A stretch of 64,000 nucleotides of DNA from Nocardioides pinisoli (lineage in GTDB: Bacteria; Actinomycetota; Actinomycetes; Propionibacteriales; Nocardioidaceae), in NCBI RefSeq assembly GCF_024199985.1, contig NZ_JANARS010000002.1, positions 62,001-126,000 on the forward strand, in the 5' to 3' direction. The notes under the pieces were generated by a model. It was not told the origin of the DNA, ran no database searches, and worked only from the letters and a program-made list of their open reading frames with translations. Within the stretch, counting starts at the first letter, position 1, and every line of letters begins with the position of its first letter. The position numbers and the translations under genes were made by a program. Shown here in pieces: positions 15,993 through 25,507 of the stretch.

Positions 15993-18900
15993 TTGTACCT
16001 GAAGAGCCTGACCCTCAAGGGGTTCAAGTCCTTCGCGTCCTCGACGACCTTGCAGCTCGAGCCGGGCATCACCTGCATCGTCGGCCCCAACGGCTCGGGC
16101 AAGTCCAACGTCGTCGACGCGCTCGCGTGGGTCATGGGCGAGCAGGGGGCCAAGAGCCTGCGCGGCGGCAAGATGGAGGACGTCATCTTCGCCGGCACGT
16201 CCGGCCGCCCGCCGCTCGGGCGTGCCGAGGTGCAGCTGACCATCGACAACTCCGACGGCGCCCTGCCGATCGACTACGCCGAGGTCACGATCAGCCGCAC
16301 GATGTTCCGCAACGGTGGCTCGGAGTACGCCATCAACGGCAACGGGTGCCGGCTGCTCGACGTGCAGGAGCTGCTGAGCGACTCCGGCATCGGTCGCGAG
16401 ATGCACGTGATCGTCGGGCAGGGCCAGCTCGACTCGATCCTGCACGCCACCCCGGAGGACCGCCGCGGCTTCATCGAGGAGGCCGCCGGCGTCCTGAAGC
16501 ACCGCAAGCGCAAGGAGAAGGCGCTCCGCAAGCTCGACGCGACCGACGGCAACCTCACCCGCCTCGCCGACCTGCTCTCCGAGATCCGTCGCCAGCTCAA
16601 GCCGCTGGGCCGCCAGGCCGAGGTGGCCCGTCAGGCGCAGACGGTGCAGGCCGACGTGCGCGACGCCCGCGCCCGTCTCCTCGCCGACGACCTGGTCACC
16701 GCCCGCACGGCCCTCGAGTCCGAGCTGGCCGACGAGTCCGTGCTGCTGGAGCGGCGCGAGCAGGTCGAGGCCGAGATCACTGCCGGGCGCGAGAAGGAGT
16801 CGCGACTGGAGGCCGCCCTGCGTGACGACCTGCCCCGCCTGGCCGCGGCCCAGGAGACCTGGTTCGCCCTCTCGGGCCTGAAGGAGCGGTTGCGCGGCAC
16901 CGCGTCTCTGGCCGACGAACGGATCCGCAACGCCGCCGGGGCCGCCGAGGGCGACACGGTCGACTCCGGCCGCGACCCCGACGACCTGGAGGCGCAGGCC
17001 GAGCGCGTACGCCGCCAGGAGGCGGAGATCGCCGAGCAGGTGGAGCAGCAGCGCTCGGCCCTCGACGCCGCCGTGGTCGCCAAGCGCGCGGCCGAGGAGG
17101 CCGCGGCCGAGGAGGACAAGCGCATCGCCGGTCTCCAGCGAGCGGCGGCCGACCGGCGCGAGGGACTCGCCCGGCTCACCGGTCAGGTCAACGCCCTGAC
17201 CTCGCGCTCGGAGGCGGCGGACGCCGAGATCCAGCGACTCACCGACGCCCGCGAGGACGCCGTCGCGCGCGCCGAGCGGGCGCAGCGCGACTTCACCGCA
17301 CTGGAGACCCGCGTCGCCGGGCTCGACGCCGGCGAGGAGGGCCTCGACTCCGAGCACGAGGACGCGGTGGCCGCGCTCGACGAGATCGACGAGCAGCTCG
17401 CGAGGGCCCGCGACGAGGCGCAGCAGGCCGAGCGCGAGCGCGCCGGCCTCGTCGCGCGTCGTGACGCGCTCGAGATCGGGCTCAACCGCAAGGACGGCGC
17501 CGGAGCGCTGCTGGCCGCGACCGACGAGGTCGACGGCCTGCTGGGCTCCGTGGCCGCGCTGCTCGACGTCGACCACGGCTACGAGGCGGCCGTCGCCGCC
17601 GCGCTCGGCGCCGCCGCCGACGCCGTGGTCGTCTCCGACGCCGGGTCGGCCGTCGAGGCGATCGCCCACCTCAAGCACGACGACCTCGGTCGCGCCGGGA
17701 TGCTGCTGGGCGGCGCACCGGCCGCCGCCCGCGACTGGCCGGTGCTCCCCGACGGGGTGCGCTACGCCGTCGACGTGGTGTCCGCGCCCGACGACGTACG
17801 ACCTGCGCTGGTGCGGCTGCTGGACCGGGTAGCCGTCGTCGACGACCTCCCGGCTGCGCGGCGACTGGTCGCCGACCTGCCCGACGTCGTCGCCGTGACC
17901 CGCGAGGGCGACCTGCTCGGTGCCCACTTCGCGGCCGGCGGCTCGAGCAGCCAGCCGAGCCTGATCGAGATCCAGGCGGCCGTCGACGAGGCCGGCACGA
18001 GCCTCGCCGCGGCGACCGCGTCCGCAGAGCGGCTCGGCTTCGAGATCTCCCGCCTCGAGGCCGCCCGCCACGACGCCCTCAAGCGGGTCGACGTGGCCCT
18101 CGCCAAGCTGCACGAGTCCGACGCCACCCTGGCCGCAGTGGCCGAGGAGCTCGGGCAGTACGGCTCCCAGGCTCGCGCCGCGAAGGGTGAGGCCGAGCGG
18201 CTCGAGCGCGCCATCGCCACGGCCCAGGAGGCTCGCGAGACCGCGCTCGCGGGGCTGGTCGACCTCGAGGCGCGGCTCGCCGCGGCCCAGGACGTCACCG
18301 ACGAGGAGCCCGACACCGCGGAGCGTGAGCGGCTCGCCGCAGCAGCCCGCGACGCCCGGCAGGCCGAGATGGACGCGCGGCTCGCCCTGCGCACCGCCGA
18401 GGAGCGCGCCCGCGCGCTGCACGGTCGTGCGGACTCCCTCCTGCGTGCCGCACAGGCCGAGCGCGACTCGCGCGCCCGCGCCGCCGAGCGCCGCGAGCGG
18501 CTGCTCCGCGAGGGTCGCGCCGCCGAGGCGGTGTCGTCCGCCGTGCGAGTGGTCCTGCACCAGCTCGAGCGGTCGGTCATGCTGGCCGCCGACGAGCGAG
18601 CCGCGGTCGAGGAGTCCCGGCATGGGAGCGAGCAGGAGCTCATGGCCGTGCGCACCCGGCTGCGCGACCTCGGTCGCGAGCACGACGAGCTCGTCAGCTC
18701 GGTGCACCGCGACGAGATGGCCCGCACCCAGCAGAAGATGCGCATCGAGCAGCTGGAGGAGCGCGCCCTCGAGGAGCTCGGGCTCGACCCCGACGGCCTC
18801 GTCGCCGACTACGGACCGACCACCCTGATCCCCTTCGCCGGCGAGGTGGCCGAGGGGGAGGAGCCGCCGGGGCCCACGCCCTTCGTGCGCGAGGAGCAGG

Positions 18901-19547
18901 TCAAGCGGCTGCGGTCGGCCGAGCGCGCGCTGTCGATGCTCGGGCGGGTCAACCCGCTCGCCCTGGAGGAGTTCTCGGCCATGGAGGAACGCCACAAGTT
19001 CCTCACCGAGCAGCTCGAGGACCTCAAGCGCACCCGCAAGGACCTTCTCGACATCGTCCGCGAGGTGGACGCCCGCGTGGAGCAGGTCTTCACCGAGGCC
19101 TACGCCGACGTGGAGAAGGCCTTCGACCAGACCTTCGCGCGCCTCTTCCCCGGGGGTGAGGGGAGGCTGGTCCTCACCAACCCCGGCGACATGCTGACCA
19201 CCGGCGTCGAGGTCGAGGCACGGCCGCCGGGCAAGAAGGTGAAGCGGCTCTCGCTGCTGTCGGGTGGCGAGCGGTCGCTCGTCGCGGTCGCGTTCCTGGT
19301 GGCGCTCTTCAAGGCCCGCCCTTCGCCGTTCTACATCCTCGACGAGGTGGAGGCCGCGCTCGACGACACCAACCTCGGCCGCCTGCTGCAGATCTACGAG
19401 GAGCTGCGCGAGAACTCCCAGCTCCTCGTGATCACCCACCAGAAGCGCACGATGGAGGTCGGCGACGCGCTCTACGGCGTCACGATGCGTGGCGACGGCG
19501 TCTCGGCCGTGATCAGCCAGCGGCTCCGCGACGCGGAGCCGGCATGA
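15993..19547 (+). CDS. smc: Chromosome segregation protein SMC
   Basis: A 1184-residue SMC ATPase that forms the condensin-like ring with ScpA/ScpB. The N-terminal head has LKGFKSFASST and Walker A GPNGSGKSN (Lys37). Two long coiled-coil arms (about residues 170-500 and 670-990) flank the hinge (about 505-650, DGLLGSVAALLDVDHGYEAA). The C-terminal head has the ABC signature LSGGERSLVAVA and Walker B YILDEVEAALDD. The start is a TTG with GAGGAG about 7 nt upstream, which gives the invariant MYLKSLTLKGFK. It is translationally coupled to the downstream thioesterase by a 4-bp ATGA overlap. Confidence 0.96.
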   Translation: MYLKSLTLKGFKSFASSTTLQLEPGITCIVGPNGSGKSNVVDALAWVMGEQGAKSLRGGKMEDVIFAGTSGRPPLGRAEVQLTIDNSDGALPIDYAEVTISRTMFRNGGSEYAINGNGCRLLDVQELLSDSGIGREMHVIVGQGQLDSILHATPEDRRGFIEEAAGVLKHRKRKEKALRKLDATDGNLTRLADLLSEIRRQLKPLGRQAEVARQAQTVQADVRDARARLLADDLVTARTALESELADESVLLERREQVEAEITAGREKESRLEAALRDDLPRLAAAQETWFALSGLKERLRGTASLADERIRNAAGAAEGDTVDSGRDPDDLEAQAERVRRQEAEIAEQVEQQRSALDAAVVAKRAAEEAAAEEDKRIAGLQRAAADRREGLARLTGQVNALTSRSEAADAEIQRLTDAREDAVARAERAQRDFTALETRVAGLDAGEEGLDSEHEDAVAALDEIDEQLARARDEAQQAERERAGLVARRDALEIGLNRKDGAGALLAATDEVDGLLGSVAALLDVDHGYEAAVAAALGAAADAVVVSDAGSAVEAIAHLKHDDLGRAGMLLGGAPAAARDWPVLPDGVRYAVDVVSAPDDVRPALVRLLDRVAVVDDLPAARRLVADLPDVVAVTREGDLLGAHFAAGGSSSQPSLIEIQAAVDEAGTSLAAATASAERLGFEISRLEAARHDALKRVDVALAKLHESDATLAAVAEELGQYGSQARAAKGEAERLERAIATAQEARETALAGLVDLEARLAAAQDVTDEEPDTAERERLAAAARDARQAEMDARLALRTAEERARALHGRADSLLRAAQAERDSRARAAERRERLLREGRAAEAVSSAVRVVLHQLERSVMLAADERAAVEESRHGSEQELMAVRTRLRDLGREHDELVSSVHRDEMARTQQKMRIEQLEERALEELGLDPDGLVADYGPTTLIPFAGEVAEGEEPPGPTPFVREEQVKRLRSAERALSMLGRVNPLALEEFSAMEERHKFLTEQLEDLKRTRKDLLDIVREVDARVEQVFTEAYADVEKAFDQTFARLFPGGEGRLVLTNPGDMLTTGVEVEARPPGKKVKRLSLLSGGERSLVAVAFLVALFKARPSPFYILDEVEAALDDTNLGRLLQIYEELRENSQLLVITHQKRTMEVGDALYGVTMRGDGVSAVISQRLRDAEPA

Positions 19548-19993
19548 GCGATCGACCCACCAGGGCCGACTACGTCGCCTGGCGCACCGCCACCACGCGC
19601 TGGCGCGACGACGACGCCTACGGCCACCTCAACAACGCCACCTACTACGAGCTGTTCGACACCGCGGTCAACGCCCACCTCTACGAGGCCACCGGGGTCG
19701 ACGTGCGCGCGTTGCCGCAGATCGGGGTCGTCGCCGAGACCGGGTGCCGATACTTCCGCGAGATCGGCTTCCCCGAGCCGATCGAGATGGGCCTGGTCGT
19801 CGACAAGGTGGGGACGAGCTCGATCGTCTACCGCATCGGCCTGTTCCAGGGCGCCTCCGACGAGGTGGCGGCCGAGGGGCGCTTCGTCCACGTCTACGTC
19901 GACAACACGCGAGGCGCCGGCGACCGTCCGGTCACCCCGATACCCGACGTCGTGCGCGCGGCCGTCGTACCCCTGCTCCGCCCGCAGGGGTGA
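19544..19993 (+). CDS. Acyl-CoA thioesterase (4HBT hotdog family)
   Basis: A 149-residue single hotdog-fold protein. The 4HBT signature is WRDDDAYGHLNNATYYELFD, in which the Asp before YGHLNN is the usual catalytic acid. It should hydrolyse an acyl-CoA of unknown chain type; YbgC/FadM-like enzymes act on hydroxybenzoyl- or fatty acyl-CoA. Its ATG overlaps the smc stop by four bases, so the two are coupled in translation though unrelated in function. Confidence 0.88.
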   Translation: MSDRPTRADYVAWRTATTRWRDDDAYGHLNNATYYELFDTAVNAHLYEATGVDVRALPQIGVVAETGCRYFREIGFPEPIEMGLVVDKVGTSSIVYRIGLFQGASDEVAAEGRFVHVYVDNTRGAGDRPVTPIPDVVRAAVVPLLRPQG

Positions 19994-20096
19994 CCGCCCT
20001 CACCCCGACGCGCCGGTGGCGGCCGGCGATGCGCCAGCGCCACGGCTCGTGTGCCACGGTGGAGGTGACCCGCCCGGCCCACCTCGGAGGAATCCC

Positions 20097-20273
20097 GTGC
20101 TCGCGATCGTCCTGATGATGTCCCTCGGCGTGCTCGTCGCCGCGGCGGTGGCCGTCTACGTCGCCTACCCGCACCGCGGCGAGGAGATGCCCGTCGCCCC
20201 CCAGCTCGGCGACGCCATGCGCAAGGGCGTCGACGCCCTGCCGACCCTCGAGGACTCCGAGTCACGCGTCTGA
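20097..20273 (+). CDS. Small single-pass membrane protein
   Basis: A 58-residue protein. The GTG at 20097 follows a strong GGAGG at spacing six. A hydrophobic segment (residues 1-24, LAIVLMMSLGVLVAAAVAVY) is followed by an acidic, soluble C-terminal tail of about 34 residues (HRGEEMPVAPQLGDAMRKGV). With so short an N-terminus the tail probably lies inside the cell, but topology is uncertain. No family recognised. Similar small membrane proteins lie between smc and ftsY in related actinobacteria, by my recollection only. Confidence 0.65.
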   Translation: MLAIVLMMSLGVLVAAAVAVYVAYPHRGEEMPVAPQLGDAMRKGVDALPTLEDSESRV

Positions 20274-20328
20274 CGCCACGGTCGGGGTGACTCCCGGCGT
20301 GGCGCCTCGCGCCGGCGCGCCCGCGGAC

Positions 20329-20334
20329 TAGCGT
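20329..20334 (+). promoter_or_regulatory. Candidate -10 hexamer that decides the methyltransferase start
   Basis: TAGCGT overlaps the upstream GTG at 20333 and ends seven bases before the GTG at 20342. A start at 20342 with a leaderless mRNA is therefore preferred. Confidence 0.45.
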
Positions 20335-20341
20335 GCGAGGG

Positions 20342-21277
20342 GTGACCGGCACCCGCCACGACGTCGCCAAGGGATACTGCGCCGCCTGCGGCGCCATGGT
20401 GTCGCGGCAGTTCCGGCCCGGGCCCGACGGTCGCCCCGAGGCCACCTGCCCCCGGTGCGGGAGCCTGGAGCGTCACCGGTTCCTGTCGTTGCTGCTCGGC
20501 AGCCTCTCGCCCGAGCTGCGCGACCTCGACACGGTGGTCGAGATCGCCCCGTCGCGCCAGTCGAAGGTGCTGCTCGACCGGCTCGAGGCGCGGCGCCGGA
20601 TCAGCCTGGACGCCGGCTACGACTCCCGCGACGTCGATGCGCTGGCCAGCCTGACCCACCTCCCGCTGCGGGACGGCTCGGTCGACCTCCTCGTCTGCTA
20701 CCACGTGCTCGAGCACGTGCCGGACGACTGCGCGGCGATGCGCGAGATCGCCCGGGTGCTCAGCCCCCGCGGCATCGCGCTGCTGGAGGTGCCGATCAAG
20801 ATGGGCGTGGCGACCGAGGAGGACCCGTCGGCGACCCCGGAGGAGCGCCTGCGTCGCTTCGGCCAGGTCGACCACGTGCGCTGGTACGGCGACGACTTCG
20901 ACGCGCGCCTCGCGGACGCCGGCCTCGCCTCGGTGCGGGTGACGCCGCCGGCGCTCGTGGGGGAGTCGGCCGTGCGCTGGTTCCGGCTCATGCCCCACGA
21001 GGTGGTCTGGGTCGTGCACCCGGGCCGGCGGACGGGGTCCCCGATGCTCGCCGGCGGCACCGGCTCGGGTCTCACCGCTGCCTTCGACGCCGTGCTGGGT
21101 GACCTGGCGAAGGCTCAGGGTCGTCTCGCGAGGGCCCAGGGTCGCCTCGCTCGCGAGCGTGAGCGGGCCGCCCTCCTCGTCGCCCAGCGCGACGGCCTGC
21201 GGGCTCGCCTGGCCGAGGTGCAGGCCCGTAGCCCGGCCCGGGTGCTCACCCGGATTCGGCGCGTCGTGCCCCTCTGA
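20342..21277 (+). CDS. SAM methyltransferase with zinc-ribbon N-terminus and coiled-coil tail
   Basis: A 311-residue protein. An N-terminal treble-clef/zinc-ribbon-like segment (CAACGAMV ... CPRCGSLERHR, residues about 10-45) is followed by a methyltransferase-11 domain (about 60-200) with IAPSRQSKVL, SLDAGYDSRDVD and CYHVLEHVPDD. The C-terminal 60 residues form an arginine-rich coiled coil with an internal repeat (AQGRLARAQGRLARERE). The 'CPRCGSLERHR' start is known from methyltransferases of sugar or polysaccharide clusters. Acceptor unknown. It lies just before ftsY, and shares the coiled-coil-tail plan with the reverse-strand methyltransferase at 11090-12154. Confidence 0.78.
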   Translation: MTGTRHDVAKGYCAACGAMVSRQFRPGPDGRPEATCPRCGSLERHRFLSLLLGSLSPELRDLDTVVEIAPSRQSKVLLDRLEARRRISLDAGYDSRDVDALASLTHLPLRDGSVDLLVCYHVLEHVPDDCAAMREIARVLSPRGIALLEVPIKMGVATEEDPSATPEERLRRFGQVDHVRWYGDDFDARLADAGLASVRVTPPALVGESAVRWFRLMPHEVVWVVHPGRRTGSPMLAGGTGSGLTAAFDAVLGDLAKAQGRLARAQGRLARERERAALLVAQRDGLRARLAEVQARSPARVLTRIRRVVPL

Positions 21278-21290
21278 TTGGATTGGCCCC

Positions 21291-22436
21291 ATGGGTGACT
21301 GGCTGTATCTGATCATCGCGATCGCGGTCGTCGGCGTGATCACGCTCGCCGGACTGCTGACCTCCGGGCGTCGGCGCAAGGAGGTGCCGCCGCCGAGCGG
21401 CGGCACCGACGTCATCGCGCCGCCTCCGACGGAGACCGAGGTCGCGACCGGGGCGCCACCGGAGCCGGCGGTCGACACCGCCGAGCCAGTCGTCGCGGCA
21501 CCGACGATCGAGAGGCCGGAGAGCACGGCGTCGCGCCTGGTCCGCCTGCGGCAGCGGCTCTCCCGGTCCCAGGGCGGCCTCGGCAAGGGCCTGCTGGCCC
21601 TGCTCAGCCGCGACCGCCTCGACGAGGACACCTGGGAGGCGATCGAGGACACGCTGCTCACCGCCGACGTGGGCGTCGCGCCCACCCAGGCGCTGGTCGA
21701 GCGGCTGCGCACCCGCCTGCGGGTCGAGGGCGGCAACGCTCCCGACGCGCGTGAGGTCCTGCGCGAGGAGCTCATCGAGCTCGTCGGCACCGACCTCGAC
21801 CGCCGCGTGCAGGTGACCGGCGCCGACGGCAAGCCGGGCGTCGTGCTCGTGGTCGGCGTCAACGGTGCGGGCAAGACCACCACCGTCGGCAAGATCGCCC
21901 GCATCCTCGTCGCCGAGGACCTCTCGGTCACCCTCGGTGCCGCCGACACGTTCCGCGCCGCGGCCGTCGACCAGCTCGCCACCTGGGGCGAGCGCGTCGG
22001 CGTCGAGGTCGTGCGCGGCCCGGAGGGCGGCGACCCCGCCAGCGTCGCGTTCGAGGCCGTCAAGCACGGCGTCGACAACGGCGTCGACACGGTGCTCGTC
22101 GACACCGCCGGCCGCCTGCAGAACAAGGCCGGCCTGATGGACGAGCTCGGCAAGATCAAGCGCGTCATCGAGAAGCAGGCCGACGTCACCGAGGTGCTGC
22201 TCGTCCTCGACGCCACCACCGGCCAGAACGGCCTCATCCAGGCCCGCGTCTTCAGCGAGATCGTCGACGTCACCGGCATCGTCCTGACCAAGCTCGACGG
22301 GTCCGCCAAGGGCGGCATCGTGGTGCAGGTGCAGCGCGAGCTCGGCGTACCGGTCAAGCTGGTCGGCCTCGGCGAGGGCCCCGACGACATGGCGCCGTTC
22401 GACGCGGCCGCGTTCGTCGACGCGCTGCTCGGCTGA
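21291..22436 (+). CDS. ftsY: Signal recognition particle receptor FtsY
   Basis: A 381-residue SRP-family GTPase that docks the ribosome/SRP complex at the membrane. It starts with a hydrophobic segment (DWLYLIIAIAVVGVITLAGL) that anchors it, then a Pro/Glu/Ala-rich A domain to about residue 85, the N domain, and the G domain with GVNGAGKTTT, GAADTFRAAA, DTAGR, TKLDGSAKGG and GLGEGPDDM. The ATG at 21291 is 14 bp after the methyltransferase gene; no Shine-Dalgarno is obvious. The other SRP GTPase, Ffh, is at 30690-32285. Confidence 0.96.
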   Translation: MGDWLYLIIAIAVVGVITLAGLLTSGRRRKEVPPPSGGTDVIAPPPTETEVATGAPPEPAVDTAEPVVAAPTIERPESTASRLVRLRQRLSRSQGGLGKGLLALLSRDRLDEDTWEAIEDTLLTADVGVAPTQALVERLRTRLRVEGGNAPDAREVLREELIELVGTDLDRRVQVTGADGKPGVVLVVGVNGAGKTTTVGKIARILVAEDLSVTLGAADTFRAAAVDQLATWGERVGVEVVRGPEGGDPASVAFEAVKHGVDNGVDTVLVDTAGRLQNKAGLMDELGKIKRVIEKQADVTEVLLVLDATTGQNGLIQARVFSEIVDVTGIVLTKLDGSAKGGIVVQVQRELGVPVKLVGLGEGPDDMAPFDAAAFVDALLG

Positions 22437-22450
22437 CGGGCGCAGCCCCG

Positions 22451-22510
22451 ACGCGGTTGAGGCGCCAGGATGCGCCGACTCGACGTGGTCGAGGCGCCAG
22501 GACGCGCCCA
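22451..22510. repeat. Imperfect 28-bp direct repeat after ftsY
   Basis: Two 28-bp copies (22451-22478 and 22483-22510) match at 24 positions and share the core GAGGCGCCAGGA. The pair fills the 80-bp spacer between the convergent ends of ftsY and the reverse-strand glycosyltransferase. It may be part of a dispersed chromosomal repeat; no terminator-like stem-loop is obvious here. Confidence 0.6.
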
Positions 22511-22516
22511 CCCGCC

Positions 22517-25507
22517 TCAGCGGCGGGCGAGCAGGGCGCGCACGGCGTCGTCGATGAGCGTCTCGGCGCGCTTGTCGAAGCTGTGCTCGGCGATGATCCG
22601 GGTCGCGATCTGCCGCCGGGTCTCGTTGTCGGGGAACGCGTCGTAGGGCGGCTTCGCCAGGCGCGCCAGCTCGTGCTCGTTGTCGAAGGGCAGCACGAGG
22701 CCGGAGAAGATCTCCTCGAGACCGTCGATGCGGTCGCTGAGGATCCGGGCGCCGCAGGCCGCCGCGTCGAAGAGGCGGTTGGAGGCGAAGCTGTCGCGCC
22801 GCATGTCGAGGTGGTGGTCGTTGAGCACGATCCCGGCGGAGGCGTAGAGCACGCCGACCTCGCGGTTGTCGACGCCGCCGGAGGCGATCTGGTCGCGCTC
22901 GACGAAGTCGGTCCAGTCGTTGCCGTGCAGGGTGAGGTCGGCGCCGATCGCGAGCGCGCTGCGGACGGCGTAGCGGTAGATCCCGCGTGAGTTGCCGACG
23001 AAGAGGAGCGCGGGCCCGGTGTCGGGCTCGGCCCGGTCCGGGTGGAACCAGCGGGTGTCGGTGCACTGCAGCAGCGGCGAGACGGGCGTGCCCCACTCCC
23101 GACTCACGCGCGCCGACCAGCTCGTGCTGGCGGCGTACACGAGGTCGAAGCCGGCCACCTCGTCGGGCGTGATCATGTCGGGGTGGCTGATGATCCACTC
23201 CATGTTGAGCAGTCCCGGCCGGGGCGTGACGCGGTCGAGGCCGCGGAGCACCAGCAGGACGTCGTCGTGGTCGCGCGAGTCGCGCTGGCGGGCGTCGCGA
23301 CGGTCGACGGCGACGTGCTGGCCCCGGCGCTCGAGGGCGTCGGCCAGGGACCGCGCGAAGTAGGTGTCGCCCCACCGGTCGCCGCGCTGGGCGGCGGGCG
23401 AGGCGATGTCGACGGCCCACCGCAGGCGCGGGGGCGACTCCCGGATGCCCTCCACGGCTCGGAGGACGAGCTCGGGCACCAGGACCGAGGGGGCCGTCCG
23501 GTCCTCGGGGTCGGCGGCGACCCGGCGGCTGCGCTCGTCGGTCACCTCGAGCCCGGCGGTGCGCAGCTGGTCACGCGAGCGGTCGGTCGGCGGAGGCGGC
23601 CCGGCGAGGACGGTCGGGCGCAGCGAGGCCATCGCACCGATGAGCCGCTCGGGCTCGGCGTAGGCGGTGCGCGAGGTGATCACGGCGTCGGGCACGAGCA
23701 CCGTCGCGCCCAGGCCCGCCCGGTGTGCGCGCAGGCCGAGGTCGGTCTCGGCGAGCACGGAGTGGTACCTCGCGTCGAGCCCGCGCAGCCCGACCGCCGC
23801 CTCGGTGCGCAGGGCGACCAGCGGGGCGGCCGGCGCCGCGACCTCGCACGGGCCGATGCGTACGGCGTCGCTGGTGGGCAGGCCGGCGAGGAACAGCTCG
23901 GGGTGTGGGTTGGCGGCGGTGAAGCGGGCGCCCGCGCTGAGCACCACGCCGTCCAGGTCGACGACCAGTGGCTGCGCCAGACCGACCCCGGGCTCGCGCA
24001 GCACGCCGGCGAGCCGCTCGGCGATCGGCTGGCGCGGCGGCATCGCCTCGGGCCGGACCAGGACCACGGTGCTGCCGGTGGCCTCCACGATGCCGACGTT
24101 GGTGGCCACGGAGAGGGAGACCGGAGCGGGGACCGAGACGAAGCGGGCGCCGGAGATGACGGCGGCGATCGAGGCGGCCAGGACGTGGTGCGCCCGCCGC
24201 GTGCGGACGCCGACGAGCACCAGCTCCGACCCCTCGCGCGGCACCGAGCCGAGCCACTCGACGGTGCGCCGCGGCTCCGGGCCCAGTGGCATCACGTGGC
24301 TGACCAGCGCCTCGTCGGTCTGCTTGCGCGCGGCCGCGTCCCAGTCGACGAGCTGGCGCTCGAGGACGACGGAGTCCCAGTCGTCGGCGAAGCCGGGGTG
24401 CGGTGCCTCGGGGCGCCGCAGGACGGGTACGTCGACCGCGAGCGGCTCGTGGTCGCGGGTGAGCCGCAGCACCAGGTCGCGCTCCACCGCACCCTCGAGG
24501 CCCTCGTCGAAGCCACCGACGTCCTTGACGGCGTCACGCCGCAGCAGTGCGGTCGCGAGGTCGACCGGACGACCGCCGAGGAGCTCGTGCCGTGAGCGGC
24601 CGACCGCCCCGGCACCGGCCACGACCGCGGCGGCCCCGCTGTGGTGGGCGTGCGCCAGCAGGTCGCCGAGCATGTCGGGCAGCCATTCGCGCCCGAGGGG
24701 GAGGAAGGCCACGTGCTCCGCGGTCCCGTGCTCGAGTGCCACGTTGAGCGCGTGGGCCTCGCTGCACCGCGCCTCGCGCACGACCGTGATGCGCTCGTCG
24801 AAGGCCGCCACGCCCTGCAGGACGGCGGCGGTGTCGTCGGCGGACCCCCGGTCGACGGCCACGAGGTGCCAATCGGTGAAGGACTGGGCCTGCAGCGAGG
24901 CCACGGTGCGGTGCACCAGCGGACCGGCGTCCTGTGCGGCCATCACGACGGTCACCGCGGGGGAGGTGCCCAGCGAGGCCGGGAGCGCGGGCATGGGGCC
25001 GACGAGGTGCGGGCGCTCGCGCACGACCTCCTCGCGCCACTGCGTGGCGGCGTCGATGGCGGCCGCGCGGTAGGTGGACCACGAGACCTTGCGGGGGAGG
25101 ATGCGGGTGGGCAACGGGGTGCCCGGCCCGGCTGCCCCGAGCCAGTAGGAGAGCGCGCCGTACGGGTGGTGTCGGGCCTCGGGGTAGGCCGCGAAGATGA
25201 TCCGCGGGTCGACCAGGGGGTGCGGCGCGATGCGGTTGCGCCGCCGCCGCTCGGCGACGTACCAGAGCACGGGGTGCAGGCCGGCCCGCTGCCACGAGCG
25301 GCGGCGCCCGATCCACTGCGCCTCGAAGAGCGGGTGGGGCGAGACGTCTCCGGCGTCGACGACGGCGCGGGCCGCCTCGAGGGGCGAGGCGAACGTGGTG
25401 CCGAGCTGGGCGGCGACGTAGTCGACGTCGACGATCCCCGAGGCGACCATCACCTCGGCGGCGTCGTCGAACCGCACCTGGGCGGGTCGGCGCCGGTCAC
25501 CGCGCAT
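22517..25507 (-). CDS. Large multidomain glycosyltransferase (GT2-like plus CgeB/GT1-like)
   Basis: A 996-residue cytoplasmic protein. A unique N-terminal region (1-180) is followed by a GT2-type domain near 187-400 (AVTVVMAAQDAGPLVHRTVA, VAVDRGSADDTAAVL). A second, more divergent GT2-like region spans about 405-680. A C-terminal Glyco_trans_1_2/CgeB-like domain covers about 690-996 (NMEWIISHPDMITP, FVGNSRGIYRYAVR, GHxx-like ASNRLFDAAACGARIL). It likely adds several sugars to a cell-surface glycan. The ATG overlaps the RgpF-like gene by 11 bp and has GAGG eight bases upstream, so the two form an operon and probably act on the same glycan. Confidence 0.8.
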   Translation of the reverse strand: MRGDRRRPAQVRFDDAAEVMVASGIVDVDYVAAQLGTTFASPLEAARAVVDAGDVSPHPLFEAQWIGRRRSWQRAGLHPVLWYVAERRRRNRIAPHPLVDPRIIFAAYPEARHHPYGALSYWLGAAGPGTPLPTRILPRKVSWSTYRAAAIDAATQWREEVVRERPHLVGPMPALPASLGTSPAVTVVMAAQDAGPLVHRTVASLQAQSFTDWHLVAVDRGSADDTAAVLQGVAAFDERITVVREARCSEAHALNVALEHGTAEHVAFLPLGREWLPDMLGDLLAHAHHSGAAAVVAGAGAVGRSRHELLGGRPVDLATALLRRDAVKDVGGFDEGLEGAVERDLVLRLTRDHEPLAVDVPVLRRPEAPHPGFADDWDSVVLERQLVDWDAAARKQTDEALVSHVMPLGPEPRRTVEWLGSVPREGSELVLVGVRTRRAHHVLAASIAAVISGARFVSVPAPVSLSVATNVGIVEATGSTVVLVRPEAMPPRQPIAERLAGVLREPGVGLAQPLVVDLDGVVLSAGARFTAANPHPELFLAGLPTSDAVRIGPCEVAAPAAPLVALRTEAAVGLRGLDARYHSVLAETDLGLRAHRAGLGATVLVPDAVITSRTAYAEPERLIGAMASLRPTVLAGPPPPTDRSRDQLRTAGLEVTDERSRRVAADPEDRTAPSVLVPELVLRAVEGIRESPPRLRWAVDIASPAAQRGDRWGDTYFARSLADALERRGQHVAVDRRDARQRDSRDHDDVLLVLRGLDRVTPRPGLLNMEWIISHPDMITPDEVAGFDLVYAASTSWSARVSREWGTPVSPLLQCTDTRWFHPDRAEPDTGPALLFVGNSRGIYRYAVRSALAIGADLTLHGNDWTDFVERDQIASGGVDNREVGVLYASAGIVLNDHHLDMRRDSFASNRLFDAAACGARILSDRIDGLEEIFSGLVLPFDNEHELARLAKPPYDAFPDNETRRQIATRIIAEHSFDKRAETLIDDAVRALLARR

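Noticed and set aside
15777..19439. 1220-codon open frame antisense to smc
   Set aside because: Low-complexity Leu/Arg/Gly/Asp composition produced by third-position GC; SMC on the other strand has all family motifs.
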